Below, in pieces: positions 32,568 to 44,301 of a stretch of DNA of 64,000 bases. Position numbers and translations under genes: made by a program. Position 1 is the first letter of the stretch, and each line of letters begins with the position of its first letter. The notes beneath the pieces are model-generated. The model made no database searches and was not told the origin of the DNA. It worked only from the letters and a program-made list of their open reading frames with translations. Source of the stretch: Spongilla lacustris (lineage: Eukaryota > Porifera > Demospongiae > Spongillida > Spongillidae); the NCBI GenBank assembly GCA_949361645.1, contig OX442416.1:21222500-21286499 (forward strand), written 5' to 3'.

Positions 32568-34718
32568 CTAAATAGTAGAATACTTCAGTACAGATCTAGC
32601 ACCATAGTCAGCAACATACACACTACCATCTCTGGGATCTAGTGCAATACCCCTGGGATCTTGAAAAATTCCCCACTTCATGGATCTTGTTTCCATGGTG
32701 ATCAAACATGGAGAGACATCTGCCATGACTGACAAAAGCATTACCTTCATCATCAATGGCTATTCCTCTGGAACGTGGAGCTAATGAATCATAACCATAT
32801 GTTCTGACATAGACACCTTCCTTAGTGAAGACTTCGATAGACGTACTGAAGGCAGCATGAATATTTCCCTGAGGGTCTAAAGCAAGAGTACCTTTCCCAT
32901 CACCATATATGGTCAATAACCAACCACCACCTTCATTGAATATTTGTATCCTATGGTTACCACAGTCAGAAACAATCAGTCTGTTGTTTGAGTCAACAAT
33001 GACTGCCCTGGGACAATACAACTGTACCTGACTTGATCCTTTCTGACTAAACTTATTAATGAACTCTCCCCTTGATGTCAGCTTCTGTATACGATAGTTG
33101 TCTCTGTCAGCAACATACAACACATCTCCCTTGATGGATATACCACTAGGACATCTGAACTGACCATCACCACTTCCCTCACTACCTATGGTATTCTTCA
33201 GTTGACCTGTTTGATCAAACACATAAATGCAGTCATCCCAGCTCCCTACATAAATGTCTCCATTGTCATGGATGGCAACACATAATGGACGACTGCACCT
33301 AATCACTTGTTGGGCATTACATAAGGTGAGGGAGTATGTAACATCAAGGTAATGAGGACTGTTCTGTACATGTTGGCCATCCATTGTGATGACCAGCTGG
33401 TGAGGTCCAACAGTCTGAGGGGTGAGGGTGATGGTGTAGGTACCATCCCTGTGGTCCTCCACCTCTCCATACACAACTGCTCCATCATGGGCCTTGGACC
33501 TCATCTCAGCCTCAACCTGTACACCACCATGTGGGTACCTCTCTCCATTCAACATCCTCGCCTCCAATTTCACCAAACATTTTGTGTTCCTTCTCATAAC
33601 AGATTGCTGAATTGTAAATTCACTTTTACAAGGAACAGGAGATTGCTGATACATACAACCAAACATTGATAGTTCCTTCATAAGAGCATCCAGTTGTACA
33701 TCGGCAGTGATGGGACCATATTGGCTTGTCCAGGGGGACATATTTTCAACCTCCATAATGGTAGCCTTCAGTTCAGTGGGTATACATCCTCCCCCCATAG
33801 CTACCACCTCATGGTCAGTGTGGGTATGGAGGATGTGGGAGGTCACATCAGAGTAGTGACTGATGTTCTGTTGGATCTTCTCAAGCTGCTCCTTCTGGAG
33901 GGTAAGGGATGTTGTCTGGGTCATTCCATCTCTGACAGCAGTGCCTTCTTTCTTTCCGCAAGTCTTTCAAGTAGCTGTTCAAAAGCCACATTGATGGCCA
34001 GTTCAGCTTCATGTTTGGAGGTCTCCACTAGTTTCATGGTCTTCTGATTAGCACCAATGGCACCAGCCAATGTGTCTTGCACATGTTGGAGTGTCCTTCT
34101 CATGTCACCTCGATGAGCCTCTGCAACAGTGGACACTTCACTCACACCATGGTCCTTGTGGGCTACTGTGGTGCAGTCTCTACACACAAGCAACTTACAG
34201 CTCTCACAATAAAAGTTCAGCTTATTGTCCTCATGGTTAGGCTGAGAGCAGTAATGGTCTCTTGGCTTCATGGTGGTCTGCAGTTGTTTGGCTCCCTCCT
34301 GGTCCAGTCCAACCATATTGTGTTTGGACAGTTCTGGATGACATTTGTGGTGTTCGTGGCAGAAGGTACACATGAACCGATAACATGTACAACAGAACAC
34401 CTCTGCAGGACCACTGTGTCCATCTATACATGGGTCACAACACACCTCACTGTTGCTGACAATCTTGGACATGTACCCAGCTACCTCTACTTCAAATCCA
34501 AGATGGAGGTTCTGAGGGAGAACACTGGCCCCTCCCACTGGGATGCTGGTGCTTCGTTCACAGGTGGGACACTTGATCACTTGTTGGGAACCACTTTTCT
34601 CTATCTCATGGTGGAGACATTGCTGACAGAAGGAGTGCAAACATGGTAGAATTCTTGGGTCATTGTAGGGCTTGGAGCACACACCACAGACGATTATGTG
34701 TGAAACGGATTCCTCCAT
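32568..34718 (-). pseudogene. TRIM-NHL gene copy 2, frameshifted
   Basis: Starts MEESVSHIIVCGVCSKPYND at 34718. RING, B-box 1 (with FCHEHHKCHPELSKH intact), B-box 2 and part of the coiled coil are open to about 33921. There a 10-base deletion (GGGTCATTCC for GGGTCA..10..TTCC) shifts frame. Filamin and NHL follow open (33924-32623). A further extra A near 32670 shifts frame just before the final NHL strand, which is completed in the third frame (QDPRGIALDPRDGSVYVADY, to 32568). The NHL also lacks the segment GNSSFRYPVG. Confidence 0.85.
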
Positions 34719-34872
34719 AAGCACACTGTAAGAGGTACCTTATTAAAGCCCACCAATGCATATTTAAATACTTTATATTATATTAATAATTCCGGCTCTT
34801 ATAAGCAAAATTCATATACAGGTGTACCAGTATATACAACCATTGTTGGTACCAAGTACTTTAATATTTTAA

Positions 34873-35212
34873 TAACGACTTTTAATGAAAAAATAGCTGC
34901 AATTTGGCACAAGTCTTACAGTGAAGTGCTGGGCTATGTGCGTGCAAGAATGCTTTTTGCTGTCCTTCGTGCTACAAATCTGTGCATTGGCGGCAGTAGA
35001 GTGAAATGGAGGAGAAGGATGGAGACTGAAGATGGAGCTGGTCTTCCATACCTGCCAGAATGAATTTCAGCACCGCCTCTCATGTTTCTTTTGTATTTAT
35101 GATATATTTAGTAGCTTCTGTAGTTGTTTGTGTGTGTTTTGTGTGTTATTGTATGTATTTCATGTTCATATTCTATATTATTATATGTATGAAAAAAACT
35201 AATAATAATACT
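34873..35212 (+). mobile_element. LINE-like 3' remnant, copy d
   Basis: An open frame, KIAAIWHKSYSEVLGYVRAR then MLFAVLRATNLCIGGSRVKW, ends at TGA 35061-35063. It is followed by about 130 bases and an (AAT)n tail (35197-35212). The pattern matches the C terminus of the other LINE-like remnants (LYGRLSxxLxRA), but the sequence is diverged, so a different subfamily. It interrupts the shared upstream block of TRIM copy 2. Confidence 0.5.
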
Positions 35213-35214
35213 TA

Positions 35215-37560
35215 AAGATAAATGGACATGCACAAATACACTGATATATAAACATATAAAACTAGACTATTTGTGCATGTCCATTTATCCAAATAATAAA
35301 AATGATTATAACTTAACATTAATATCTTGCAGTCATAGTCATAGTCCATGCTGTTTTAACAGTGTGCATGTTTTTAAGAATTCTTCTAATGTAACTTGCA
35401 CATGTAACCTCGTGATTTGAAAATCAACACCCACATATTCAAGATTAGGTTAAAATAATTTTAATAAACGTCAAATAGTGCAAAATTTTATACCTCTAAC
35501 TGATAGTAAGTTTTATGTGCTTAACTATTCGTTTTAATAATAATTTCATTGAAAGCTTTCCTTTCTACTAATCTCTACATCTAAAATAGTATCTGTTTAC
35601 TATAATAAAAGATTACGATTAATTAATACTAGGTTGCACAGAGACTGGGACATTCCGTTTAGAAACCACACCCACCAGCAGGAATGATTCAAGAATTATG
35701 CATGTGTAGATGCAATTTTTTGCACATTATTTTGACGTTCTTATTTTTGCCCACTACCAACTCTGTATGGAACAAGCTGTTTTTTTTTTTTTCCCTTACA
35801 GAAACTTAGAAGGAAAATGAATACTTTTTAAAGACTCATTAGCATCTCCACCCCACAGCTTGCTTTTAAAATGTTCCTTTGGGGGTTATAAACTGATGCT
35901 TGAAACTTGTATCATTCCCATCTGCCACCATTGAGTTATTCCATCCAGTTGATGTGGTGTAATATTGTAAAGCACCTAGTTCTCAGTCCTGTGTTGAAAT
36001 TATCTATACCAGTAAGCACAATGGATGATTTGGATATATCTGATATACATTTACTGCATTCTATCATTAGCTGCACATTTCAATGTGATTTGTACTGCAT
36101 AAGTTTTATTATTATTGTTACAAATGCACACATGTTGCTGCTAGGGCCACTGAAGGCCAGCCGTGGGTCTGGGCCTGACTGCTTAGCCTGATAGGCCAAT
36201 TAATTAGTGTTTACATAATTATACGTAACTTGATTGCCAGTTTGATTTGCATGAACTTATAAGCCTTCACTGGAATGAAATGATTGATTTGCACCCGCTT
36301 TATGTTGTAGTCTGGGTACCCGACTATTGCAATGTCTTGTAGTGTAAGTAGGCCCCCTTCTGCCATCTTTTACACTAATGGCATCATGTATGGCAGCTAG
36401 GGCTGTGGGGCATATACGGTTTTATTATTTGCATATGTTGCTGCTAGAGCCACTGAAGGCGAGCCGGGGCTTATGGCCAGAGGAGATCCAGACCCCACAG
36501 TCGGCCACTAATGGCATCATGTATAGCATCTAGGGGGCATAAACTTATTAAAACTCTACTGACATATGCCTGCACTGGCATGAACTGATTAACACATTTA
36601 CAACTTGCTGTATCATGATTTCAGATAAGCCACCACACAGATTGATGAATTGTTAACAAGACATATTTTATTAGTATCAGTATGCAGGTTCATGGGTATT
36701 TTTGAATCTTCATGGTAATTCTCATAGCCAGACTGGGTGCTACGTAGAATAATGGTCACTCTCTAAGGTACTTTAATATCTAACCAATCACTTACATAAT
36801 ACAATGAACCATGCATATATACATGTAAGTGGCCTTACTGCATGGCTTGGTAACATATACCATGTCAGGGTTGCATGCATTAACAACAACACATCACTAT
36901 GACTACCACTTATTAATATTGTTCATACCTTGTGGTATCTTCTGACAACAAAAGAACTGTTGGAGGTACATGTAGTTCAGCAATACCCTCCTCTTTTGTC
37001 AGCTCCCAATGCTTCAGTTGATCATCACCTTCCTCCTTTCCCTGCTCCATTGGTACAAGCTCCTTCTGCTCCATCATGTCACCATCAAACATAACTTCTG
37101 TAAAATGGCCACAGGAGAGAGGGAGGACCTTGGTGACTTGAGGGTTAGAACGTGTTGAATGTTGGCCCTCCTACGTGTTGTACTAAAATGTCAATCACCA
37201 TATGCTAACTAGCAAGCCGAACTCAAAGTACATAGGTACGTCTGCGTACGAGCTGCAGTTGAACACACTCAAAATCACTTTAAATATTCGCTATTTAAAT
37301 AACCAAGGAGGGTGGTAACTTGACAGGCTACAGTTAGTGTGAGGTAATATGAGCGGCGATTGGAACATGAATATCAAACCCACAAATCAAACAGTATACT
37401 CATATCAAACAGTACTCATATACCGGTATACAGCTTCTACCCACCTCCTTCTTCTATGATATCCAATGAGAAAATATAACGGCTTGTTCTGTAGACACGT
37501 TCTGCTAATGGTTTTATCACGTGGCATTGGAGGAAATGAAATCAAATATGCGTAATTGTA
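35215..37560. repeat. Non-coding duplicated block, copy in cassette 2
   Basis: Matches 27250-29640 (minus the foldback insertion) and then 48120-48900 and 54120-56150. It includes the stretch around 36990-37110 (CTCCCAATGCTTCAGTTGAT), shared with 48330 and 55570. No supported gene. Confidence 0.75.
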
Positions 37561-37758
37561 TAAAGTAACACGCCCCCTCCCTGGTTAACCGGTTATTGAT
37601 CGTAGGAGTGTTGGAATTGGTATATGTACATATGTCAGAGGCGTAGGAAGGACTTGTAAAGTGTAGCGGCTTAGGTTACGTAATAGAAATGGGAGGGGCA
37701 CAGAGGGGGTGGGTGCGGGAGGGGGCACAGGAGGTATGGGGGAGCACTGTAAGCTCTC

Positions 37759-37942
37759 TGTCGTGTTTCTCAGCACTCAGGATTGAAATCAATGGCAATA
37801 CAGGCACAAGTCGCTCAACTACACAAAACCTAACGCTAGCTAAAACAGGCAGAACAAAAATGAATGACATGAACACGTGGTAGAGGGTGTTAAATAATAG
37901 ACAGGAATGTTCTGGATCCTGATAAGTGCCATGACCATGACA
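37759..37942 (-). repeat. 3' LTR of the gypsy element (184 bp)
   Basis: Starts TG and ends CA. Nearly identical to 42314-42497 (one change, AAAACAGG/AAAGCAGG, seen). Flanked outside by CTCTC (37754-37758). On the inner side a purine-rich AGCAGGGAGG (minus strand) can serve as polypurine tract. Confidence 0.92.
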
Positions 37943-38144
37943 CCTCCCTGCTAGCCTTGAAATCTTCCACAGATCATTGAGAGGCGAAATTGTCCCCAGT
38001 CCTGTGGACTTGTTGGTGCTGTCTGGCTGATCTTCTCGGGTTGTCTCGACTGTAGTCACTTCCAGTGGGGAGACGAGGGTTGAGGTACATCCGCATCGGT
38101 TTAGCAGGAATCCTTGTCACTTCTGCTGTAGGAACAGACAATGC

Positions 38145-40904
38145 TTAAGAATCAGCCATGGGGGCTACAACCTCTGCCAATGGTGGAACTAGGACTGGTT
38201 CCATGGACGATACCTGGACCTCCCCTGGGTCTGCATCCTCTTGAACACCGTAACGAGGACGCAGCTGCTCTATGTGACGCCTCCAAGTGCCACCTCGTGG
38301 GCATACTCGCACACTGACACTGCGGGAGCCGTACACCTTGGTGACCACTGCTGGTACCCATCTGGGGTCCTTCTCCCGTCTGGGACCACAGTAGAGTGCA
38401 TAGCATGGTGTCCCAACAGTGTATATGGGAGCCACCCTATTTAGAGCCTCCTGAGCTTGAGATCTCGTGGCTTCCCTGGCCTGCTTTCCTTGAGCAGCAT
38501 GTGCAGGGGAAGGAAGGAGAACATCAATTTTGGTCCGTATTTGGCGACCGTTCAGAAGTTCGCTTGGGGAATAGCCCTCACTCCTCGGTGTCCGGCGATA
38601 CTGTATTAGAAATTCTTGGAGGGCTGCACGAGGTGGAAGCGAGGACTTTGACAGTGCCTGCTTGAATGTCTGAACCAGACGTTCGGCAGCACCATTTGTG
38701 GCGGGATGGTATGGTGCCCCTGTGAGGTGGGTAATGCCTCTCTCACGGCACCAGCTTTGGAACTCCTCAGAGGAGAATGACGTAGCATTGTCTGACACAA
38801 TGGTATGAGGGTAGCCAAAATGGGCGAAGTCTTGTTCCAATAGCTCAGTAGTGGACTTGGTGGATGTGGAGGCTGCAGGATGGATACAAGGGTACTTGGA
38901 GTAAGCGTCAATGAGAACTAGCCAGTTACTTCCTAGAAAATTGATGGCATGATCCACATGGACCCGACTCCATGGCTTTTCTGGAAGCATCCATGGGTGG
39001 TTGGCCGGCTTGGGTGGTTTCTTCTGATGCTCTGCACAGGCAGTGCACCGATGGCAGAGCTCCATGATGTCTGCATCTATCCCCAGCCAGTAGACTGCAG
39101 TTCGTGCCAGCTGTTTCATACGTTGCATTCCAAAGTGTCCCAGATGTAGGAGTTGCAATACCTGAGGCCGTAGACTGGGGGGAATGACTACTCTGGAGCC
39201 ATAGAGGAGGCAACCATAAGCTGTGGAGAGTGAAATGGCCAGTTTTTGAAAAGCCTCTATTGACCCATCTGCTCTTATGTCTTCATTAGTTGAACCTTTT
39301 GGCGGCCATCCTTCTCGTGTGAAGCGCATCACATTGGAGATGATCGGGTCCTTGGCTGACTCCTTAGCCACTGTTCCAGGATCAGTTGGGTTCAGCTGAA
39401 GGCTGACAGTCTTGATGGTGCAGACTGTGTCCACATCTGCATCACTTTCCTCCCCATCAAAATTGGCATCCGGTCCAACAGGGAGACGGCTAAGAGCATC
39501 TGCATTGCCGTGGTCTGATGTCTTCCAGTACTCAATAGAATACTGGTATTGACTGAGCATCAAGGCCCATCGAGCAAGCCTATTAGCAGCCAGGGCAGGA
39601 GTTGCTTTGGTTGGTCCAAACAGAGCTATGAGTGGCTTGTGGTCTGTGACCAGGATGAATGTACGACCATATAGAAACTGGTGGAACTTGTTGAGGGCAA
39701 AAATAATGGCCAGTGCCTCCTTTTGAATTTGACTGTATCCCCGCTGGGTGTTTGTGAGGGTCTTCGAGGCATTTGCAATTGGGCGTTCACTGCCATCACT
39801 ATACCGGTGGAAAAGAACAGCTCCTAATCCCACCTCAGATGCATCACAGGAGATCCCAATTGGGAGTGTGGGATTGAAGTGAACCAGAATAGTGTCTGTG
39901 CAGAGCAAGTCTTTCAATTTCTGGAAGGCTTCTTGTTCCTCTGCACCCCAGCTCCAGGAAATGCCTTTCTTGGTCAAGCGATGAAGCGGTTCAGTGACCG
40001 TAGCCAGGTTGGGCAAGAACTTGCCATAGAATTGAATTGAACCCAAAAAAGAACGAAGACTGGAAACATTTCCTGGAGGTGGCATCATTTTGACTGCATC
40101 AACTTTAGGATCCTTGGCAATGCCCTGTTGAGACAGGATATGTCCCAGATACTCGACAGAAGGTTGTGCAAACAAACATTTTTCCAGGCGGCAGCGAAGC
40201 CCTTTTTCCTCCAAGCGTTTGAGGAGAGCACGAAGGTTCTGAATATGCTCTGAAGCGGTGGTCCCACTGATCAGGATGTCATCCATGTAGACAGCTACAC
40301 CTTGTAGGTCACTGGTCAGCTGGTCCATAATTTCCTGGAAATAGCCTGGAGCTGAACTGATCCCAAAAGGAAGCCGTGTCTGCAGTAGGACCCCTCTGTG
40401 AGTGCTGAGTGCCAATCGCCTTTGGCTCTCTGGAGCAAGCATGATCTGATTATATGCATCTGCCAGGTCGATCTTGGTGAAGCCATGACCCCCACCCAAC
40501 TTCCTCATCAGATCCTCTGGGAGTGGCATGGGATGGCGATGGGGTTCCAACTGCTGATTCACAGTAACTGAATAGTCGCCACATATACGTAGTTTAGCTG
40601 ACTGACCGGGTAGTTGTGCCTTTCGAATGGGGACCACAGGGGTTCCGTAGTCATTAAACTGAGTTGGTAGCCACACCCCTCTGGCAATTCCCGCGTCATA
40701 GGCTTGACAGAGGTCCTCCTGGATGGCAAATGGGACCACTCGTGGTTTGCAGAAGATGGGTTTTGCATCTGGTTTGAACTTGACTTCCAGTTGGAAATCC
40801 TTGAGACAACCAAGTTCTGGTTTAAACAGGTCTGGGAACTCCTGGCAGAGCTGCTTGCATGCCTTCTGAAGGGCTAGATCTGGCTTCAGATCACTAAAAA
40901 TTGG
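38145..40904 (-). CDS. pol: Gypsy pol: reverse transcriptase, RNase H, integrase
   Basis: The frame is open from just after the TGA at 40905-40907 to TAA at 38145. Counting from the GTG at 40739: RT has DLADAYNQIM (motif A), LPFGISSAPG and YMDD (151-154). RNase H has CDAS (D299), KEALA (E341) and TDHKPL (D366). Integrase has a zinc-binding HxxxH (532/536 area) with CHRCTAC, then D596 (VHVDHAIN), D650 (IVSDN) and E686 (NGAAERL), a DD35E triad. A C-terminal basic domain follows (VGTPCYALYCGPRREKDPRW); no chromodomain. Domain order RT-RH-IN defines Ty3/gypsy. All catalytic residues seen are kept. Confidence 0.95.
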   Translation of the reverse strand, partial: PIFSDLKPDLALQKACKQLCQEFPDLFKPELGCLKDFQLEVKFKPDAKPIFCKPRVVPFAIQEDLCQAYDAGIARGVWLPTQFNDYGTPVVPIRKAQLPGQSAKLRICGDYSVTVNQQLEPHRHPMPLPEDLMRKLGGGHGFTKIDLADAYNQIMLAPESQRRLALSTHRGVLLQTRLPFGISSAPGYFQEIMDQLTSDLQGVAVYMDDILISGTTASEHIQNLRALLKRLEEKGLRCRLEKCLFAQPSVEYLGHILSQQGIAKDPKVDAVKMMPPPGNVSSLRSFLGSIQFYGKFLPNLATVTEPLHRLTKKGISWSWGAEEQEAFQKLKDLLCTDTILVHFNPTLPIGISCDASEVGLGAVLFHRYSDGSERPIANASKTLTNTQRGYSQIQKEALAIIFALNKFHQFLYGRTFILVTDHKPLIALFGPTKATPALAANRLARWALMLSQYQYSIEYWKTSDHGNADALSRLPVGPDANFDGEESDADVDTVCTIKTVSLQLNPTDPGTVAKESAKDPIISNVMRFTREGWPPKGSTNEDIRADGSIEAFQKLAISLSTAYGCLLYGSRVVIPPSLRPQVLQLLHLGHFGMQRMKQLARTAVYWLGIDADIMELCHRCTACAEHQKKPPKPANHPWMLPEKPWSRVHVDHAINFLGSNWLVLIDAYSKYPCIHPAASTSTKSTTELLEQDFAHFGYPHTIVSDNATSFSSEEFQSWCRERGITHLTGAPYHPATNGAAERLVQTFKQALSKSSLPPRAALQEFLIQYRRTPRSEGYSPSELLNGRQIRTKIDVLLPSPAHAAQGKQAREATRSQAQEALNRVAPIYTVGTPCYALYCGPRREKDPRWVPAVVTKVYGSRSVSVRVCPRGGTWRRHIEQLRPRYGVQEDADPGEVQVSSMEPVLVPPLAEVVAPMADS

Positions 40905-41450
40905 TCAGACAGTGGAGGTACCGACCTGCCTGTTCACTGATGGTAGACCCATAAGTGCTGAAATGTTGACTTGTAGCCTCACTATGGCATCACGTCCCAG
41001 AAGGTTGAGTCGTGGTACCTTGGTAACCGTGAATTCCACTGCTTTGCCACCTGCATTGTCCTCACCCTGCAGTGTGACTACTGTTGAGAAAATGCCTAAG
41101 GTGGGCAATGGCTGTCCGTTTGCTACTTCATACCGTCCTGTGGCAGGTGACAGGGGAGGTTTCCCCAAATCACACCAAACATCTTCAGAGCAGAAGTTAT
41201 CACCAGCACCCGTGTCAACCTCAAATGTAAATGGCTTCCCCTGGATGAGAATTGACTGTTGAAGTTGAGGAACTGCTTCCGTGGCCTTGACTGTCCGGAT
41301 CTGGTACTTAGAGATGGCCCTCACTGGCTGGGTACCCCCCCCCTCTTCTTCTTCAAACATACTACTTCCAAATGCCCACGCTTCCGGCAGTACCGACAAG
41401 TGGCATCCCTGAAAGGACAATCCTGTGACGTGTGGTCTGACTTTCCACAT
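40905..41450 (-). CDS. Gypsy protease region of pol
   Basis: Overlaps gag by about 130 bases in another frame, as expected for gag-pol frameshifting. It contains the retropepsin active site FEVDTGAGDNF (DTGA) and LLGRDAI near its end (L-x-G-R-D). It is in the same frame as the RT but separated by a single in-frame TGA (40905-40907). That stop is either a disabling mutation or a readthrough point. The frame after the TGA (PIFSDLKPDLALQKACKQL) continues without gap. Confidence 0.85.
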   Translation of the reverse strand: MWKVRPHVTGLSFQGCHLSVLPEAWAFGSSMFEEEEGGGTQPVRAISKYQIRTVKATEAVPQLQQSILIQGKPFTFEVDTGAGDNFCSEDVWCDLGKPPLSPATGRYEVANGQPLPTLGIFSTVVTLQGEDNAGGKAVEFTVTKVPRLNLLGRDAIVRLQVNISALMGLPSVNRQVGTSTV

Positions 41451-42289
41451 CGCGGGCAGGTCCCTAGTGGGAAATCTCTCTCCTTGTCCCGGGCATACCT
41501 TGTAGGATTTTCCCCTGAGCCAGGAGACTGAGATCGTCTCAGATAGTCCACCTTGTGGACAGGGCTTGTCTTCGTTCCATACACAGTCTCCTTTGCCACC
41601 TTGGCTGCCTCCTCTGTTTCCATCGCAACCGCTATTGCCTTGGCAAAGGTCAGCTCTTCCTCTTTGTACTTAAAAAGAGCCTTCAAGATGGCTTCATTAC
41701 TGACGGAGCACATGAAGCGCGTACGCATTGCCTCGTCCAACGGGTCCTTAATAGCAGGGAAATTGCACGTAACAGCGTCGTGTCGAATTCGAGCGGCCAA
41801 CTCCTGAATTGACTCTCCCGGCATGCGGCTCATGGAGGACCAATACTTGAACCGCTCGCGGACGATGTACCGTGTTGGATCAAATTGACCCTTCATATAT
41901 TCTACAATCTCGTCCAACGTAAGGGCGTTGACATCCTTGGGTGGAGACTGCTGCGAGGCGAGATTACTCAGAAGCTTGTAGTTCACACGCGACTGGTTGG
42001 TGAGGAAAACCAGCGCTCGTTTGTCAACAGGAACGGAGTTAGCTCCAACGAATGTTTGGAACCGTGCCCAGTAGTCGTCCCACAATTCTGTTGTAGGGTC
42101 GAAAGGGTCAAAACTGGGAATGACCACTAACGGCGCCTTTGAAGAAGGTTGCTCGAGTTCCCGCTGGCCCGTCTGTCCGATGAACGCGGCGATGAGCGCC
42201 TCAGTCTGCTTTCGCCCTTCCTCCATCTGTTTCCGCTGTTCTTCCATCTGTTTTTGGAGTAGCTGGATAAGTTGTGCCGTTTCTGCCAT
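41321..42289 (-). CDS. gag: Gypsy gag protein
   Basis: 322 residues starting MAETAQLIQLLQKQ, with a Gln/Lys-rich coiled N terminus, a capsid-like middle (FVGANSVPVDKRALVFLTNQ, then MPGESIQELAARIRHDA), and two zinc knuckles at the C terminus: CPRCGKSDHTSQDC and CRYCRKRGHLEVVC, both CX2CX4HX4C. It lies 24 bases after the 5' LTR. The nucleocapsid knuckles bind the element RNA. Confidence 0.92.
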   Translation of the reverse strand: MAETAQLIQLLQKQMEEQRKQMEEGRKQTEALIAAFIGQTGQRELEQPSSKAPLVVIPSFDPFDPTTELWDDYWARFQTFVGANSVPVDKRALVFLTNQSRVNYKLLSNLASQQSPPKDVNALTLDEIVEYMKGQFDPTRYIVRERFKYWSSMSRMPGESIQELAARIRHDAVTCNFPAIKDPLDEAMRTRFMCSVSNEAILKALFKYKEEELTFAKAIAVAMETEEAAKVAKETVYGTKTSPVHKVDYLRRSQSPGSGENPTRYARDKERDFPLGTCPRCGKSDHTSQDCPFRDATCRYCRKRGHLEVVCLKKKRGGVPSQ

Positions 42290-42313
42290 CCTGCCGACTA
42301 CGCCACTTTATCC

Positions 42314-42497
42314 TGTCGTGTTTCTCAGCACTCAGGATTGAAATCAATGGCAATACAGGCACAAGTCGCTCAACTACACAAAACCTAACGCTAGCTAAAG
42401 CAGGCAGAACAAAAATGAATGACATGAACACGTGGTAGAGGGTGTTAAATAATAGACAGGAATGTTCTGGATCCTGATAAGTGCCATGACCATGACA
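42314..42497 (-). repeat. 5' LTR of the gypsy element (184 bp)
   Basis: Same 184 bp as 37759-37942. Outer flank CTCTC (42498-42502) equals the flank of the other LTR, a 5-bp target duplication. The element therefore spans 37759-42497 on the minus strand. The inner side reads GGATAAAGTGGCGTAG (minus), the likely primer-binding region. Confidence 0.92.
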
Positions 42498-43444
42498 CTC
42501 TCCCATTGGGGTCTGGGGCTCCGCCCCAGAAGCTTTGCAATTTGTGCAACTTTTGTGTTCAAAAGCCATACGAAATTTGATCACTTTTCATGCACTGTAG
42601 ACTTGAATCTTTTATGAAAGAATGCAATTATGTGATCAAACTACTATACTTCAATGGGTTGACAGAAATGTTCTAAAATTATCTTCTCTGCGACTATTTC
42701 AATCAAACTGATCTGATCTGTATAAGATGGCCGAAACAAAAATGCTCGTAGTTAGTGAGGATTAGTGGCAGGTAAGCTCTCTGATGCTGTAATGAGCCTT
42801 AACATAATTCGCTAGCACGTCGATCGATTTCCTAGCGCGCAATGTAGCAACTTTTCAACTGATATCAATCAAAACTAGTTCCCTCTTACATGTATAAGAT
42901 ATACCCCGCGGATCCTCAAGCGGCTGTTGTATACATCAGTCATGTATATGCATAGTAACATGAGCTGTTAATACTACATGGCAATCATTGGGGGGAAAAA
43001 AAGAGATCCACTGAAAAGTGTAGCGGCCATGGCCGCTACGGCCGCTACAGTTCCTACGCCACTGTATGTAAGTATGTTACAAGATTAGCTGCATGTGTGT
43101 ATATAATTATCCGATACATGTAAGTTGCATTGATTCAACGTTGCAGCTCCCCATTATATAGTGTGTTCTGAGTAGGCCAATAACGGGCCATCACTTGTTA
43201 GAAGGAACTCCCAATCTTTCAATTCCCTTTTAAAACACCCGTGAATTCATTGCCATCACTGGATGCCTGCTACGTGTGATAGTGTAAGTTGCATTGATAG
43301 CATACCCAAGACATATTTCAGACTCGTAACTGTATTTTGAAACATGGATTCAGGATTTTAGGGGATGAATGTTAGTGATAAGCCACGCCCCATTGGCAAC
43401 AGCTGCTTAGCCACTTTTTGACCAACATTTGTGGCTTCAGAGTT

Positions 43445-43690
43445 TGATCACTAAAACAATATGTTATGTCCTGGTACCACTATGTGTTATGTCCTATGTG
43501 TTATGTCCTGGTACCACTATGTGTTATGTCCTGGTACCACTATGTGTTATGTCCTGGTACCACTATGTGCTATATCCTGGTACCACTATGTGTTATGTCC
43601 TGGTACCACTATGTGTTATGTCCAGGTACCACCATGTGTTATGTCCTGGTACCACTGTGTGCTATATCCAGGTACCACTATGTGTATTTC
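43445..43690. repeat. 23-bp minisatellite, cassette copy
   Basis: Unit TGTTATGTCCTGGTACCACT plus ATG, about 10 copies with small variants. Homologous arrays lie at 49370-49545 and 56635-56810, and inverted at 60966-61065. Confidence 0.95.
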
Positions 43691-43913
43691 CATTGGTCAG
43701 TAGGCCCTTCTTTTTCACATTCCAAGCCAGTAAACCTGCAGGCAAGCCCACACAAGCCAATCTCCATACAGAAGGTACTCTACATGCAATCACTTCTCTC
43801 CCCCACTGAACATTGTCCCTGGTCAGTTTCAAGTGGCTTACCTCCTGTACCTGTATACGTAGCCCCGCCCATCACTGAGTCGATGCAAAATGCTTTTTAT
43901 CAGCAGTAGATAT

Positions 43914-44290
43914 TATGTCCTAGTACTCTGACGTCCTAGTACTCTGACGTCCTAGTACTCTGACGTAGGCATCCGATGTGGCAATATGTCCTAGCTGTTG
44001 GCATGTGTAGCTATGTGTGTACATGTAGGCATGTGTAGCTATGTGTGTACATGTAGGCATGTGTAGCTATGTGTGTACATGTAGGCATGTGTAGCTATGT
44101 GTGTACATGTAGGCATGTGTAGCTATGTGTGTACATGTAGACATGTGTAGCTATGTGTGTACATGTAGGCATGTGTAGCTATGTGTGTACATATAGGCAT
44201 GTGTAGCTATGTGTGTACATGTGGGCATGTGTAGCTATGTGTGTACATGTAGGCATGTGTAGCTATGTGTGCACATGTAGGCATGTGTGT
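43914..44290. repeat. 16-bp and 28-bp minisatellites
   Basis: Three GTCCTAGTACTCTGAC units (43917-43965) are followed by about 10 units of 28 bases (CATGTGTAGCTATGTGTGTA then CATGTAGG). Homologous arrays: 49915-50440 (about 19 units) and 56865-57358 (about 17-18 units). Confidence 0.95.
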
Positions 44291-44301
44291 ATACATCCCA
44301 C

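Larger units (their letters stand above)
37636..43064. mobile_element. hAT-like element carrying the nested gypsy insertion
   Basis: The left end CAGAGGCGTAGGAAGGACTT (37636) and the right end (complement CAGTGGCGTAGGAACTGTAG, ending 43064) match as hAT-type inverted repeats (13 of the first 14). Without the gypsy element the unit is about 690 bp with no transposase. Flanks share TATGT, but a clean 8-bp duplication is not seen. Confidence 0.5.

Noticed and set aside
43429..43909. ORFs with repeated Cys-Tyr-Val-Leu-Val-Pro-Leu pattern
   Set aside because: Translation of the 23-bp minisatellite; the same occurs at 49300-49675 and 56582-56873.
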